DNA of 64,000 bases, from the NCBI GenBank assembly GCA_001986395.2, contig MQVO02000001.1:930001-994000 (forward strand), read 5' to 3'. A program made the position numbers and the translations under genes. The first letter of the stretch is position 1. The number at the start of each line of letters is the position of its first letter. Below, piece after piece: positions 1 through 9,189 of the stretch. Under the pieces are notes generated by a model. The model was not told the origin of the DNA and did no database searches. It worked only from the letters and a program-made list of their open reading frames with translations. This stretch comes from Irpex lacteus (Eukaryota; Basidiomycota; Agaricomycetes; Polyporales; Irpicaceae).

Positions 1-123
1 GAAGAGCTTCAGGATGACAAGAAAGGAGACCATGGTGTCGCTTGGTTGACCCCTGAGACGTTCCATCATCCAAACAAAAAGATGCAGGAGGATAGCGATG
101 ACAACGAGTCTTATACCAGGTAA
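1..123 (+). CDS. 3' end of an unidentified protein-coding gene (partial)
   Basis: Frame 1 is open from the window edge to a TAA at 121-123 and gives about 40 residues that are rich in Asp, Glu and Lys. It ends in a polar, acidic tail (QEDSDDNESYTR). The reading frame has no stop and its composition is protein-like, which supports the last exon of a gene whose body lies left of the window. I do not recognise the family. The downstream F-box-like gene is on the opposite strand, so the two genes converge with about 340 bp between their stops. Confidence 0.5.
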   Translation, partial: EELQDDKKGDHGVAWLTPETFHHPNKKMQEDSDDNESYTR

Positions 124-461
124 CTGCGGTTGAAGGCCATGACCCTCGCTACTCGCCGTCTTCGCGGAGGACGCTCGCAACCTCTAGGCTCCAGGATATC
201 GCATATATCCAGTACATTCGTTTGTATCATGTGTGAAATACGTGGTCACATTGGTAGTATTTTCCATCGGGTTCGGTCTTTACTGTTCAATTTCATCACT
301 TGTTGTATGCAGTTTGCTTTAACCCTGACCTGTCTGTGTGTACATTTGTTATCCTAGAGCCGGGACAATTTTATGATTACATGCAAACGACCTTTAATTG
401 TGCTTGAAAAGCTATACGGAAAGCGGAAACAGACGGACACAGGTACGCGAAAAAACGATTA
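124..461. other. convergent intergenic region
   Basis: This gap lies between the stop codons of two convergent genes and should hold both 3' UTRs. It is T-rich on the plus strand from about 230 to 350. I see no gene, repeat or RNA in it. A short plus-strand ORF at 130-357 has no recognisable features and is probably chance. Confidence 0.5.
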
Positions 462-2415
462 TTATTCTACAGACCATGAGTACCAAAAAGGATGAGCAGT
501 TGAGTTAACATTGCATACAGCTGGCAGTTCCATTCGCGGCGGCCAACCGTTGAAAGGGGGTTCTTCAAACATGACGGAAGGTACAAGCTGTCCAAATCGG
601 CGATCAACATTTGCTTTCCATGATGCAAAGGCTTCAGATTGCACTTTTCTATCATAAGGTTTATTTTCGAAGCTGTCGAAACTATCCGAATCGTTCCAAC
701 TATACCTCTCCGGGTCGGCATCGACGCGATCGTCTAGTACAATACGTAGAGTTTTAAACCGGCGAGTTCGTCGACGATTCCGGTCCCCTAGGAACAGAAG
801 GATAGAGGGTTCGTCGCTGAAGCGTTGAGCGTGTAGCTGTAGTTCCTCCAACGAGCTGAAAAGGCGATGTTCGGTGATGCATTTCAGCCAAAAGGAGATG
901 TCGCGAACGAGAACAAGCTTCTTCACGTGGGTCATTGCCTTCAACATGTCGGTCCACGCCGAGTCCCTGGTCCCTGCCCAATGGTCAACGATAGGATTCT
1001 GGCCTGACCACAGCCAGAGCTCCCGCACCTCAGGTTGGTGGGAGGCCAGTACTATGCGCTGAAGAAATAGACGAATGTCTGTGTTTCGCACGCGGAAGCT
1101 CGAGTGTCCATCTGTGCCGACGAGGTGGTGGTCCGACCCAAGATAAAGCCTCTCAACTGGGAAGACAGATCGTTTTGGGTCTGGGAAGATAACATTAAAA
1201 CGAAAGGGCCGCAGCCCATGATGGTCTCTCGCGGTGCCTGCAGAAAGAACGAGCTTCTTCTCAACTAGCTCTCCAGCGATACAGCGATTGTCGTCTTCTC
1301 GCCATTCAAGATGTGGGTGCTCGATAGACACTCTTTTTAGGTTAGGCATGGCAATCGGAGTAAGGGCATCGAAGGTGGCCCAGCCACCCGGTGTGCGCAC
1401 CTCGATGTCGCGGAAGACAAGATCCTCCAGACGCCTATTCGATGACAAGAGTGCATGTAAGCCCAGCAGTATATCAGAGTCGAATGATTGGTTTATCATG
1501 ATTAGATGGCGTAGGTTACCGAAGGTCGCCCCACACCAGCCAAGATATCCATGCAGAGACAGAGTACGAAGTCGAGGAACTTGCCAGCCGTTGAAGGGAC
1601 CTAAAGCACGATTTCCGGAGTGAAATGAAGCGTATACCGCAAGTACCTCCAAGGCCTCGGCCTGCGTCGAAAAGTAGGCGAGATGATATGGTTGTTCAAC
1701 ACGTAGCTCACGGATCCGCCAGGTTTGCGAGCCAAGTTCCGTCATGAGAGTCTTTTCGAGATGATCGCCTTCGATAGCTTCTCCTATGTCGACAACAAGA
1801 GGAACAGCCCCAGAGAGTCTAATGCTTCTGGAGATAACGTTGCTTGAGTGATATATAGTATTCTGATAGACCCAGTAAGGTATCTTCCAGATACGAACAT
1901 AGCTCCATAGGGCTGGCGTATGCATAGCGGTCTGTCTCCAATATCGACAGACAGATTGAATGCGGATCCACGGATAGGAGAGATACTGTTCTGACTGGCC
2001 GGCTTCCAGAACATCCGCGGGACGAGAAGTGTCTACTAACTGCTCGAAGATGCAGCTTAGCAGCTCTGGAGCGAGCGTGTTGATCGCTACCATCCTGTTG
2101 CGTACACTGCGAAAGTTCTGGAGCATGTGGCGAAAATCCTTGGTGGTTTTCTCCACCTGGAAATGGCCCGTGATCAGGGCTATAAGAAGAAAAAGAATAT
2201 ATTTAGCGTACCGTGTCAATGCTAAGCTTCCCCGAAATGCTGTGAGAAGAATAGTGAGCGATACCAATCGTTGATGATGGCGGCATTGGAAAGCACCTGG
2301 AAAGGTTCTCCTCACTCGCGGAAAGCCATTCACAACTTCGACTGAGATATTGCATGGCGGCTTTCATCTTGTCCCATTCGAAGTCGAACGGGACGTCGAC
2401 GGGCATGGCAGCCAT
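462..2415 (-). CDS. F-box-like domain protein with leucine-rich C-terminal region
   Basis: Probable substrate-recruiting protein for SCF-type ubiquitin ligases. The start is taken at 2415 (MAAMPVDVPFDFEW), followed by a short exon that ends at a GTATCG donor near 2264. The next exon begins after an acceptor near 2179 or 2162. The F-box-like motif follows (NTLAPELLSCIFEQLVD, then IRIQSVCRYWRQTAMHTPALW). This is the usual basidiomycete form: a short helical leader, then 'LAPELL..IF', then 'VC..WR..A..TP.LW'. The remainder, about 480 residues, shows repeated Leu-rich strands and short helices as in LRR-type substrate domains, with a Trp-rich end. Substrates cannot be told from sequence. Such genes occur as large families in Agaricomycetes, and 47825-49773 is a second member with the same layout. 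Confidence 0.8.
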
Positions 2416-2880
2416 GGCCGGGTAGTGACTTGAAGTACTAGTAGCTAGCGTGCGCCTGTGGTGATTTTCATGATTTAACCATGCAAATTACAAGACCTTA
2501 TCATCGCATACACGCACTTCCGCAGCTTTTGACCATTTATCCTCTTGCTGGACATCGTGGTAGTCAGTCAAGTGGGTTTGCTCGACGTGAATCAGGCGCG
2601 ACGCCGACGCCGCCGGGAGAAGCGCCCTACACCAGAGAACATCGAGATTAATTCCATACTTGCAGCCCGTGCGGTGATCCCAGCTTATTCAAAGTAACTC
2701 TCTCAAGCATTGCTGCATCGTCGCAAGACAAGCTGAAAGACACCATACGGTGATATACAGATGGATGGATCCTGTGAGGACTAATATTACGATGCGAAAA
2801 GCTGTAAATCTGAAATACAAGGACGCACAGAAAAAGCGACAAAATCATAGCAGCAAGCAACATACTGGCACCAAGCCCCC
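2416..2880. other. intergenic region between two minus-strand genes
   Basis: This stretch should hold the promoter of the F-box-like gene and the 3' UTR of MRT4. A short minus-strand ORF at 2648-2863 begins with a hydrophobic segment but has no family features and overlaps the likely MRT4 3' UTR. I see no repeat or RNA gene. Confidence 0.4.
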
Positions 2881-3878
2881 TTACTCGTCCATTTCCGCAT
2901 CATCCTCATCACTGCCACCTTCATCAACTTCTTTCAATGTCGACTCTGCTGCACCATCAGCACTGCCCTCAACCTCTTTCACCTCGCCCGTGCTCTTCTC
3001 CCACCAGAACCGTAGACGAACTCTGAACTCGCCCATTTTGATCCCGATGAGCTTCAAAAGCTGAGCCTGCTCCGCCGTCAACTTGTCTCCCTTCTTCACC
3101 ACTATGTGCTCGTTGTCCAGAGTAGGAACACCGCGGACCATCTTAGTGTGCAGGCCCAGTTTTCGTAGTTGGGGTTCTTCGTTATGGGGAAACGGTTCTG
3201 GTGGGCTGGAGTGGTGTGACATGATGGGGCCAGGAGGAATTGTGTAGGTTGAGGTAGCTATGGAACCGGAACGGAGGAAGGTAGGGGGGTGGAAGTCGTC
3301 GAACCATTCGGTTACTTCAGAGGGTGGTGAAGAGGTAAAGAGGAGGCCAACCTGGCCTTTGAGATTCTATGGTAGGCAAATGGATGTCAATCAAGAAGTG
3401 CAAGGGTAGCCACGAAGGCACGCACTTGTGATATTTTGTGCAACCCGGGAAGATGCTCTGTCTCCAGTGATGTACCGAGGGCCTTAGCCACAACAGCTCC
3501 TCGTCCGAAGAATATACGGGCTGAACTGTATACATGATCAGAACAGGGAAACAAGCTGATAAAAAGAGTACACTTACTCCTTCCATAGATTTCGTACTGT
3601 CTTCAGCTGCTCGTTTCGCATGTTTCCGACATCAAATAGCCAGCAATAATCGTACTTGTCGGCATTTATTTGGACCTAGTTCAAGGGATATTTGAGCAAT
3701 GTTGCTACCACAGAATGCCATGCTGTGCACACCTCGGTCATCAGTGCACTCTTATGCTCCTTTGTCTTTTTTGAGACCTTGGTCAAGGAAACTAATGACC
3801 ATATTACGTGAGAACGAATATATCAGACTTTAACGAGAATGAGCACTGACCGACTTTGTTGCGTTTGGACTTGGGCAT
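2881..3878 (-). CDS. MRT4: ribosome assembly factor MRT4
   Basis: Nucleolar paralogue of ribosomal stalk protein P0. It occupies the P0 site on pre-60S particles until late assembly. The start is MPKSKRNKV at 3878, and exons can be followed at 3851-3878, 3733-3791, from 3675 down to about 3578, and onward to the stop at 2881. Family landmarks are seen in order: VSLTKVSKKTKEHKSALM; ADKYDYCWLFDVGNMRNEQLK; WKDSARIFFGRG with a KALGTSLE stretch; a GQVGLLFTS segment; and EPFPHNEEPQLRKLGL followed by GVPTLDNEHIVVKKGDKLT and LIGIKMGEFRV. The tail is acidic (DEGGSDEDDAEMDE), about 40 residues beyond the core. Length is close to the family norm of about 240-260 residues. It is divergent from DOHH with a 263-bp shared upstream region. 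Confidence 0.95.
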
Positions 3879-4141
3879 GTTGAGTTATGAGAGAATCACA
3901 GATAGTTTGCCTTGATTTTAGGGAGTGATAAACAGCCGAGAGACGATGGGAGGGAAAGTATCGCAAGGGTGGCGAAGAGGTCGTTGGCGTTGAGAGCAAA
4001 TCCAAAATTTCAGATCTGAGATCTTGACCCGATCAAAGATATTTTGATGCGCAGTGCCAGTAATCTAATCTCTACCCCGCCTCGGCCAACTTAAAATATT
4101 TCCACCATCTCTTCACCAACGACCACGACCGCCGCCTAGCT
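3879..4141. promoter_or_regulatory. bidirectional promoter region between MRT4 and DOHH
   Basis: Only 263 bp separate the two start codons, so both promoters and both 5' UTRs must lie here. It contains a perfect 10-bp palindrome TCAGATCTGA at about 4010-4019, followed by GATC-rich sequence (GATCTTGACCCGATCAAAGAT). No TATA box is evident. A shared promoter would couple 60S assembly with eIF5A hypusination. That coupling is inference. Confidence 0.5.
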
Positions 4142-5429
4142 ATGACCGTCGAAACAACTCAAGTCTCCTCAGAAACCCTCGCCTCACTAGAGGCAACTTT
4201 GCTCAATACTCCTGGGAACGTCCCTCTGCACAAGCGGTTCCGTGCCCTGTTCACGCTCAAGGCTTTGAAGAACGAGGATGCTGTGAAGATTATTTCAGAA
4301 GGTATGTACTACGAATGGCGCAATGGATGTACTTGATAAATCAGGAGTTTAAAGGATTTGCCGACGAGAGTGCTCTACTGAAGCACGAACTTGCCTACTG
4401 TCTCGGCCAAATGAAAAAGCCATCCGCGTTACCCGTGCTTGAGTCCGTGTTGAAGAACGAGGAAGAAAACCCTATGGTTAGACATGAGGTGAGCTCTGGC
4501 ATTGCCTCTAAACCTTAACCGAAGCTCATATAGATACAGGCTGCGGAAGCTATGGGTGCCATCTCTGCCGCCTCCTCAATACCAGTTCTCCGTCAGTACT
4601 CTACACACCCGAATCGTGATGTCCGAGAGACATGCGAAATTGCTCTGGCGAAGATTGAATGGGATCACTCAGAGGAAGGAAGGTCTCATCGACAAAAGGA
4701 GGCGGAGAAAGCGGAAGAAGGCATACAGTGAGGTTTTCTCTGGTACATACTCCGTTCCCTCGCTCATCTCTCTATTGGGCAGACCATATACCTCGATAGA
4801 TCCTGCGCCGCCGACATCAGGGCTACTCGCAAATAAGCCTGCACCCGTCTCCGTTTCCACTGAGAGTATAGGTGATCTCCGGACAAAGCTTCTCGACACA
4901 AAACTACCTTTGTTCGAACGATACCGCGCAATGTTCGCACTACGAAATATCGGGACAGAAGAGGCCGTCGATGCGTTGGCAGCCGGGTTTACTGATGACA
5001 GTGCACTCTTCAAGTAAGCCTCAAGATCTCACAGGTCTTCCTCCGCGTTCTCACATAAACGTCCAACAGGCATGAGATCGCCTTCGTGTTCGGACAACTC
5101 CTCCATCCTCATTCCATCACACCTCTACTAAAGGTTCTCGAGGACGGCTCTGAATCAGATATGGTAAGGCATGAAGCTGCAGAGGCACTCGGAGGAATTG
5201 CGACTCCGGATGTTTTGCCACATTTGAAAGAGTGGGCAACTCGTCCGGATGCGCCGAGAGTTGTGAAGGAGAGTTGTGAGATCGCGCTGGACATGTACGA
5301 GGTATGTTGATCTTCTAGGAGGTGTGTGGGGTATGGCGGCTGATCATCGAATAGTACGAGAACTCTGGCGAGTTCCAGTATGCAGATGGTTTGGACTCTG
5401 CAGCCACACCAGTCGCCGCTGCAGCGTGA
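4142..5429 (+). CDS. DOHH: deoxyhypusine hydroxylase (HEAT-repeat di-iron enzyme)
   Basis: Hydroxylates the deoxyhypusine side chain of eIF5A, the last step of hypusine formation; cytosolic. It is the orthologue of yeast LIA1. Six exons fit: 4142-4301, 4355-4488, 4540 to about 4728, about 4783-5014, about 5070-5301 and 5356-5429. The four His-Glu metal-binding pairs are all visible in pairs of HEAT repeats: [12 protein letters not shown] and [11 protein letters not shown] in the first half, [11 protein letters not shown] and [12 protein letters not shown] in the second. The two halves are joined by a linker of about 50 residues ([13 protein letters not shown]). The end is [16 protein letters not shown] followed by an alanine-rich tip. 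About 330 residues, the normal length. Confidence 0.96.
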
Positions 5430-5565
5430 GACGAATACAAACGGATGACAATCAAACCCTGTGCGCTTTCTGCGAGCATTGCATGTATTGTATCTGATGT
5501 ATTCGTGGGTCGACCATACGACACTCAGTCTATAACCATTCGCGAGTTTATTACTTTGCATTTGC

Positions 5566-5760
5566 CATTGACTCCGAGAATCTCGCAAATGCCTCTTCCT
5601 CATCGATCTGTATTTCCTAGACTCGAGGGAGCTGTATACTCGCCGGATCGAACGATTGAACACTTTCGCATTGATCTTCGAGTAGCCATGCTACCTCTTC
5701 GCGAAGATCTTCTTCCCACTCCTCGTCCTCTTGTTCATTCCGAACAAACACATACAAATT
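5566..5760 (-). pseudogene. degenerate copy of the C-terminus of the neighbouring F-box-like gene
   Basis: On the minus strand, just after the stop of the 551-residue F-box-like gene, a second acidic tail can be read in one frame (EDEEWEEDLREEVAWLLEDQ, then a single in-frame TAG, then EIQIDEEEAFARFSESM). It matches the live gene's own end (ITEAEALLDDQ-like segment, then AIQIDEEEALRRFSATLGDE). The match includes the run IQIDEEEA and the RFS pair. This looks like the leftover end of a tandem paralogue whose body has been deleted. It is probably not translated. Confidence 0.65.
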
Positions 5761-7416
5761 CTACTCATCGCCTAACGTTGCAGAGAACCTCCTCAACGCC
5801 TCTTCTTCATCGATTTGAATGGCCTGGAGTGCTCGGGGTAGGAATTCGCGTCGGTACGCAGTCTGATCATCCAGAAGAGCTTCTGCCTCCGTAACTATAT
5901 CCTCTTCTTCGTCACTTTCCCCATCCTCGTCTTCCATAACGTAGTCTTCATCATCCGAGTCGTCCATTCCCGAAACGTATGAGGTGTCGGTTTCCTCGTC
6001 AGAGTCGACGTTGTCAGACCATGTAGACACCCGGTCGAACTCTTCTTCCGTGTTCTCGCTACGCACTGAGTCTGCATCCGAATCGCCTCTAGCATCCTGT
6101 GCATCCGCCCAGTGGTAGAATGACTCGGGATACTCGTCATCTGGCATCAGTGTAGCTAGCCAGATAGCATCTGGACTCTGTCGGATGGTGAGACCGTAGT
6201 ACTCGATAGTACGGGTCTCTTCTACTCCGAATGCGGCACTCTCTTCGGGAGGGAAAAGGGTGGGGAGGTCAGGAACGAAGCTTAGCAGCGCTCTATCCAA
6301 AAGGCGTATATGGTTATCTGCTGTGGACAACATGGCCAGTGCCCATTTGGGGACGGCTCGTGTAGCGGCTGTAGCAACAGGCCGCTTGAAGATGTCGATA
6401 TAGGATACTCTGCGAATAGGTTCGGAATCTTCGAGTTGACTCTCAGGAATGGTCAAGACTAGGTGGTGCAGCAGCGGACATCTATCCACCACAAGTTTGA
6501 CAGTGTGCCAGGTCATATCAGTACATCCGAGGTCGACGTGAGTTAGGTTATGACCGTGTGCGTCGAAAAACTGTTTGGCATTTGTACATTTTGTGAGACC
6601 AGTGGACGTCAAAGTCGATGCCATCGGGGCCTCTCCTGCTCGGCTCATGCGAGCCCTCATACTGAAGTGTATCAGGCTCGGCAGGTCCCAAGTGTCCGGG
6701 AGGTCAAACGTAGTGGCGATGTGAACACGAAGGCTGCGTAGGCTGGGAAGGCTGACGTGTTTTCGATACTCATGAGGCGTGAAAGCGTTTATCTCTAAAG
6801 CAAGGAGATTTGGAAGGGTGTTAAGGAGCTTGAGGGGAATCGGGACTTGGGCTAGATCGTATCCTCGTTGACCAGAGAGGTCAGTCCATCGACTAAAGAG
6901 CCGTAATTTCTGCAGCGTTCGGGGAAGGCGGGGGAATTGCTGGGCTAACATGTCGCGTAGTGTGAAGAATGTTCCCTCCACAGCTGCAAACTCCTCGAAG
7001 ACCACTTCATGAAGCAAGATACAGGTATCGAGAAGATACTGAAGGCCCTCGGCGCAGACTCGCATATATTCTTCAGGAATATAACAAATTACGCGTAATC
7101 GGCCAACCAAAGGAGCGAAAGTGTCGGGCGCATTGCGTATGGTACGAACGAGGGCTGGAATTTGGCCGACATAGCGTAGACAAATGTCGCGATAGAGATA
7201 TCGGCGGCCAAGGACACTCCAGCGTTTGCACACCAGGACTAGTGTTTTCATCTCCCTAAGTTGCAAAGCCCACGGCCGATCGAGCATGCTTTGGGTAGAT
7301 ATATTGAGGAGCCCTGGGGGCGAGAGCAGAGCGTCAAAGACGAGTTGCAATGCGTCGGAGTTTAGTTTATCTATTGGGGCTGTCATTGGGTCGCAGTCCA
7401 TAGGTTCCGGAGACAT
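5761..7416 (-). CDS. F-box-like protein with acidic C-terminus
   Basis: Single-exon gene of 551 residues starting at 7416 (MSPEPMDCDP). An F-box-like segment is visible at about residues 16-85: IDKLNSDALQLVFDALL, then LREMKTLVLVCKRWSVLGRRYLYRDI. The middle, about residues 100-400, has leucine-rich strand-turn units such as LRKLRLFSRW-like and LLALEINAF segments, as in substrate domains of fungal F-box proteins. Residues about 440-520 are strongly acidic and Ser-rich (many DSDDED and EEED runs), followed by a basic-hydrophobic end. Probable adaptor of an SCF ubiquitin ligase; the target is unknown. The start codon fits, with no upstream in-frame extension. A broken second copy of its last part lies directly downstream. 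Confidence 0.8.
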   Translation of the reverse strand: MSPEPMDCDPMTAPIDKLNSDALQLVFDALLSPPGLLNISTQSMLDRPWALQLREMKTLVLVCKRWSVLGRRYLYRDICLRYVGQIPALVRTIRNAPDTFAPLVGRLRVICYIPEEYMRVCAEGLQYLLDTCILLHEVVFEEFAAVEGTFFTLRDMLAQQFPRLPRTLQKLRLFSRWTDLSGQRGYDLAQVPIPLKLLNTLPNLLALEINAFTPHEYRKHVSLPSLRSLRVHIATTFDLPDTWDLPSLIHFSMRARMSRAGEAPMASTLTSTGLTKCTNAKQFFDAHGHNLTHVDLGCTDMTWHTVKLVVDRCPLLHHLVLTIPESQLEDSEPIRRVSYIDIFKRPVATAATRAVPKWALAMLSTADNHIRLLDRALLSFVPDLPTLFPPEESAAFGVEETRTIEYYGLTIRQSPDAIWLATLMPDDEYPESFYHWADAQDARGDSDADSVRSENTEEEFDRVSTWSDNVDSDEETDTSYVSGMDDSDDEDYVMEDEDGESDEEEDIVTEAEALLDDQTAYRREFLPRALQAIQIDEEEALRRFSATLGDE

Positions 7417-8042
7417 GGTATAGGGAGGCTAGATAGATGAGGTCATGATGTGTATGACAACACAACGTAAATGACCATACAGCTCGCTTCAGTGCAGGAG
7501 TCTTTGGATTGGGGACAACAATATTGATCTGTCGCTTGGCGGGGATCTATCGCGCTACGATGACACACGTTAACACACGTTAAAGTTATCTTCGAGTCTC
7601 AAAGACGATACATGGCAACTCACCCAGGTACAGTCACGGGACAACAGCTCTTGTCGCTACCTGAGGTACTATATTGGAGGTTAGACCCTTGCAGCCATGT
7701 AATAAGAAGGTCTAGGATCACTCACCGAGCCTCAAGCCCAACTGGGAGTTCGATGGTGAAAGTAAAAGGAACAGCTGTTGCGGATCGCCAAGGACCGTCA
7801 CTCCTTTGTCTTTATATCAATGCGCGCGTATGCGATTTGGCCAGGCCCGGCGTCAGAACACTCAACACCATACTTCAAGCAAGAAGAGAACAATAGACTC
7901 CGCTTGTAACCACGCGGACAGACCAACATCATCGACTAATACCCAAGTCCTATTCAATCATTCAATGATAGAATGCAGCACCTGTTTGAACTGTATAGAC
8001 GCAGCGAGAAGACGGCAGGTACGTGATATGTAGGTCGTGGTG
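7417..8042. other. intergenic region
   Basis: Lies between the F-box-like start and the MED4 stop and should hold the F-box promoter and MED4 3' UTR. It contains a short direct repeat 'acacacgttaa' near 7565-7585. Plus-strand ORFs at 7612-8033 lack any recognisable features and overlap each other in different frames. I see no supported gene. Confidence 0.4.
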
Positions 8043-8992
8043 CTACAAGTCCGGATTGAGATCGAGGTCCAAGTCAAATACTTGTTGCTGGTCCATCCTG
8101 AGATCCGGTCTGTACGGGTTCGCTCCTGGCATATGTGACGGCATTTCTACAGACCGCGGCGAGATGGACGGTGCTAAAAAGTACAGATGTAAAAACTATG
8201 ATGAGCAGCGGATGCGCGGTAGTGCATTGCCGGCGAGCGTACCTTTCCCGACAGAATGCGTCTCACCCAACAATGCTAATGGCGCCTCGGCGTTCATTCG
8301 TCCTCTGCGCATTTTCTCTTCGTTGGGGAAGGGAGGGAAGAAGAGTGGAGGCGGAGGCTGGCCGGGGAGGGTGATGTCAGGCATGTTGGGCGGGGCGGAC
8401 GTGAAGGCAGAGAGGCTCTGCGCATATGCAAGTAGCTCTGGGTAGGGTATTGCGGCTGACACAAACCAATGGTCAGCTACGAAGGGCACGGCGTTTCTAT
8501 ATAGAGTCGTTGCCGAAAAGAAGACGCACCAGCTTTTGCCTCTTCAATCACCTTTACCCTCTCGTCAGCCTCTGCTAGCACACCTTCAAGGAGTGTTTTC
8601 CCATCCATCAATTCCTTCACACTCTCCCTCCATCCTTCTTCCAGCTTGACCACCTCGTCCTTCAGTCGTTCTATCTGCCTCTGCCGTATTTGATGTATCC
8701 TAGCGAGCTTAACTGCCTCTGCTAATCGTGCATCTACCTCCAGAAAGGCTTGCAGTGGAGGTACCGGTGGAGGACGAGCCTGAGTGGGAGACAGAGAATG
8801 GAAAAGGGTATGTGATAGTGCCTGGAGCTCTTGCAGAGGTGCGGTGAGGATGTCAGTTATTGGATCTGATGTAAGTGATGCAACTGGAAGAGCAGGTGGT
8901 GCAGCCATAGCTCGGGGTGGCAGTCCTAATGAAGGGCCCAGGTATGCTGAGGACTGAGAGTTTGGAGGTATAGATTGGCTGGCAGCCATCAT
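8043..8992 (-). CDS. MED4: Mediator complex subunit 4
   Basis: Subunit of the Mediator middle module, which links activators to RNA polymerase II; nuclear. The start is MMAASQSIPP at 8992. Exon 1 runs to about 8530 and contains a coiled coil (about residues 90-160: LARIHQIRQRQIERLKDEVV and following). It splices into AAIPYPELLAYAQSLSAFTSAPP, the signature MED4 motif. A second intron follows SVGK, and the last exon ends in a motif rich in Asp and Leu (VFDLDLDLNPDL) with TAG at 8043. That acidic tail is also common in fungal MED4. Length is about 265 residues. Promoter lies between 8993 and the repeat element that starts near 9190, so the element sits within about 200 bp of the gene's start. 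Confidence 0.9.
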
Positions 8993-9189
8993 CTTGAAAT
9001 ATATACACGCGTTATTCGCAGTTCTCTTGCTCTCTTCAGAGCTATATGGTACGAAATCGCGCTTGCGATGAGTTTATGTGATGGTGGTGGTAGTGAATAC
9101 GACGCGGAAGTCTACCACCCAGCTAGGGTCAGCACTAGCCTCGGTCCAAGTGATAGGTCTTCGCACTGACACTAAGTATCAATGCCCTG

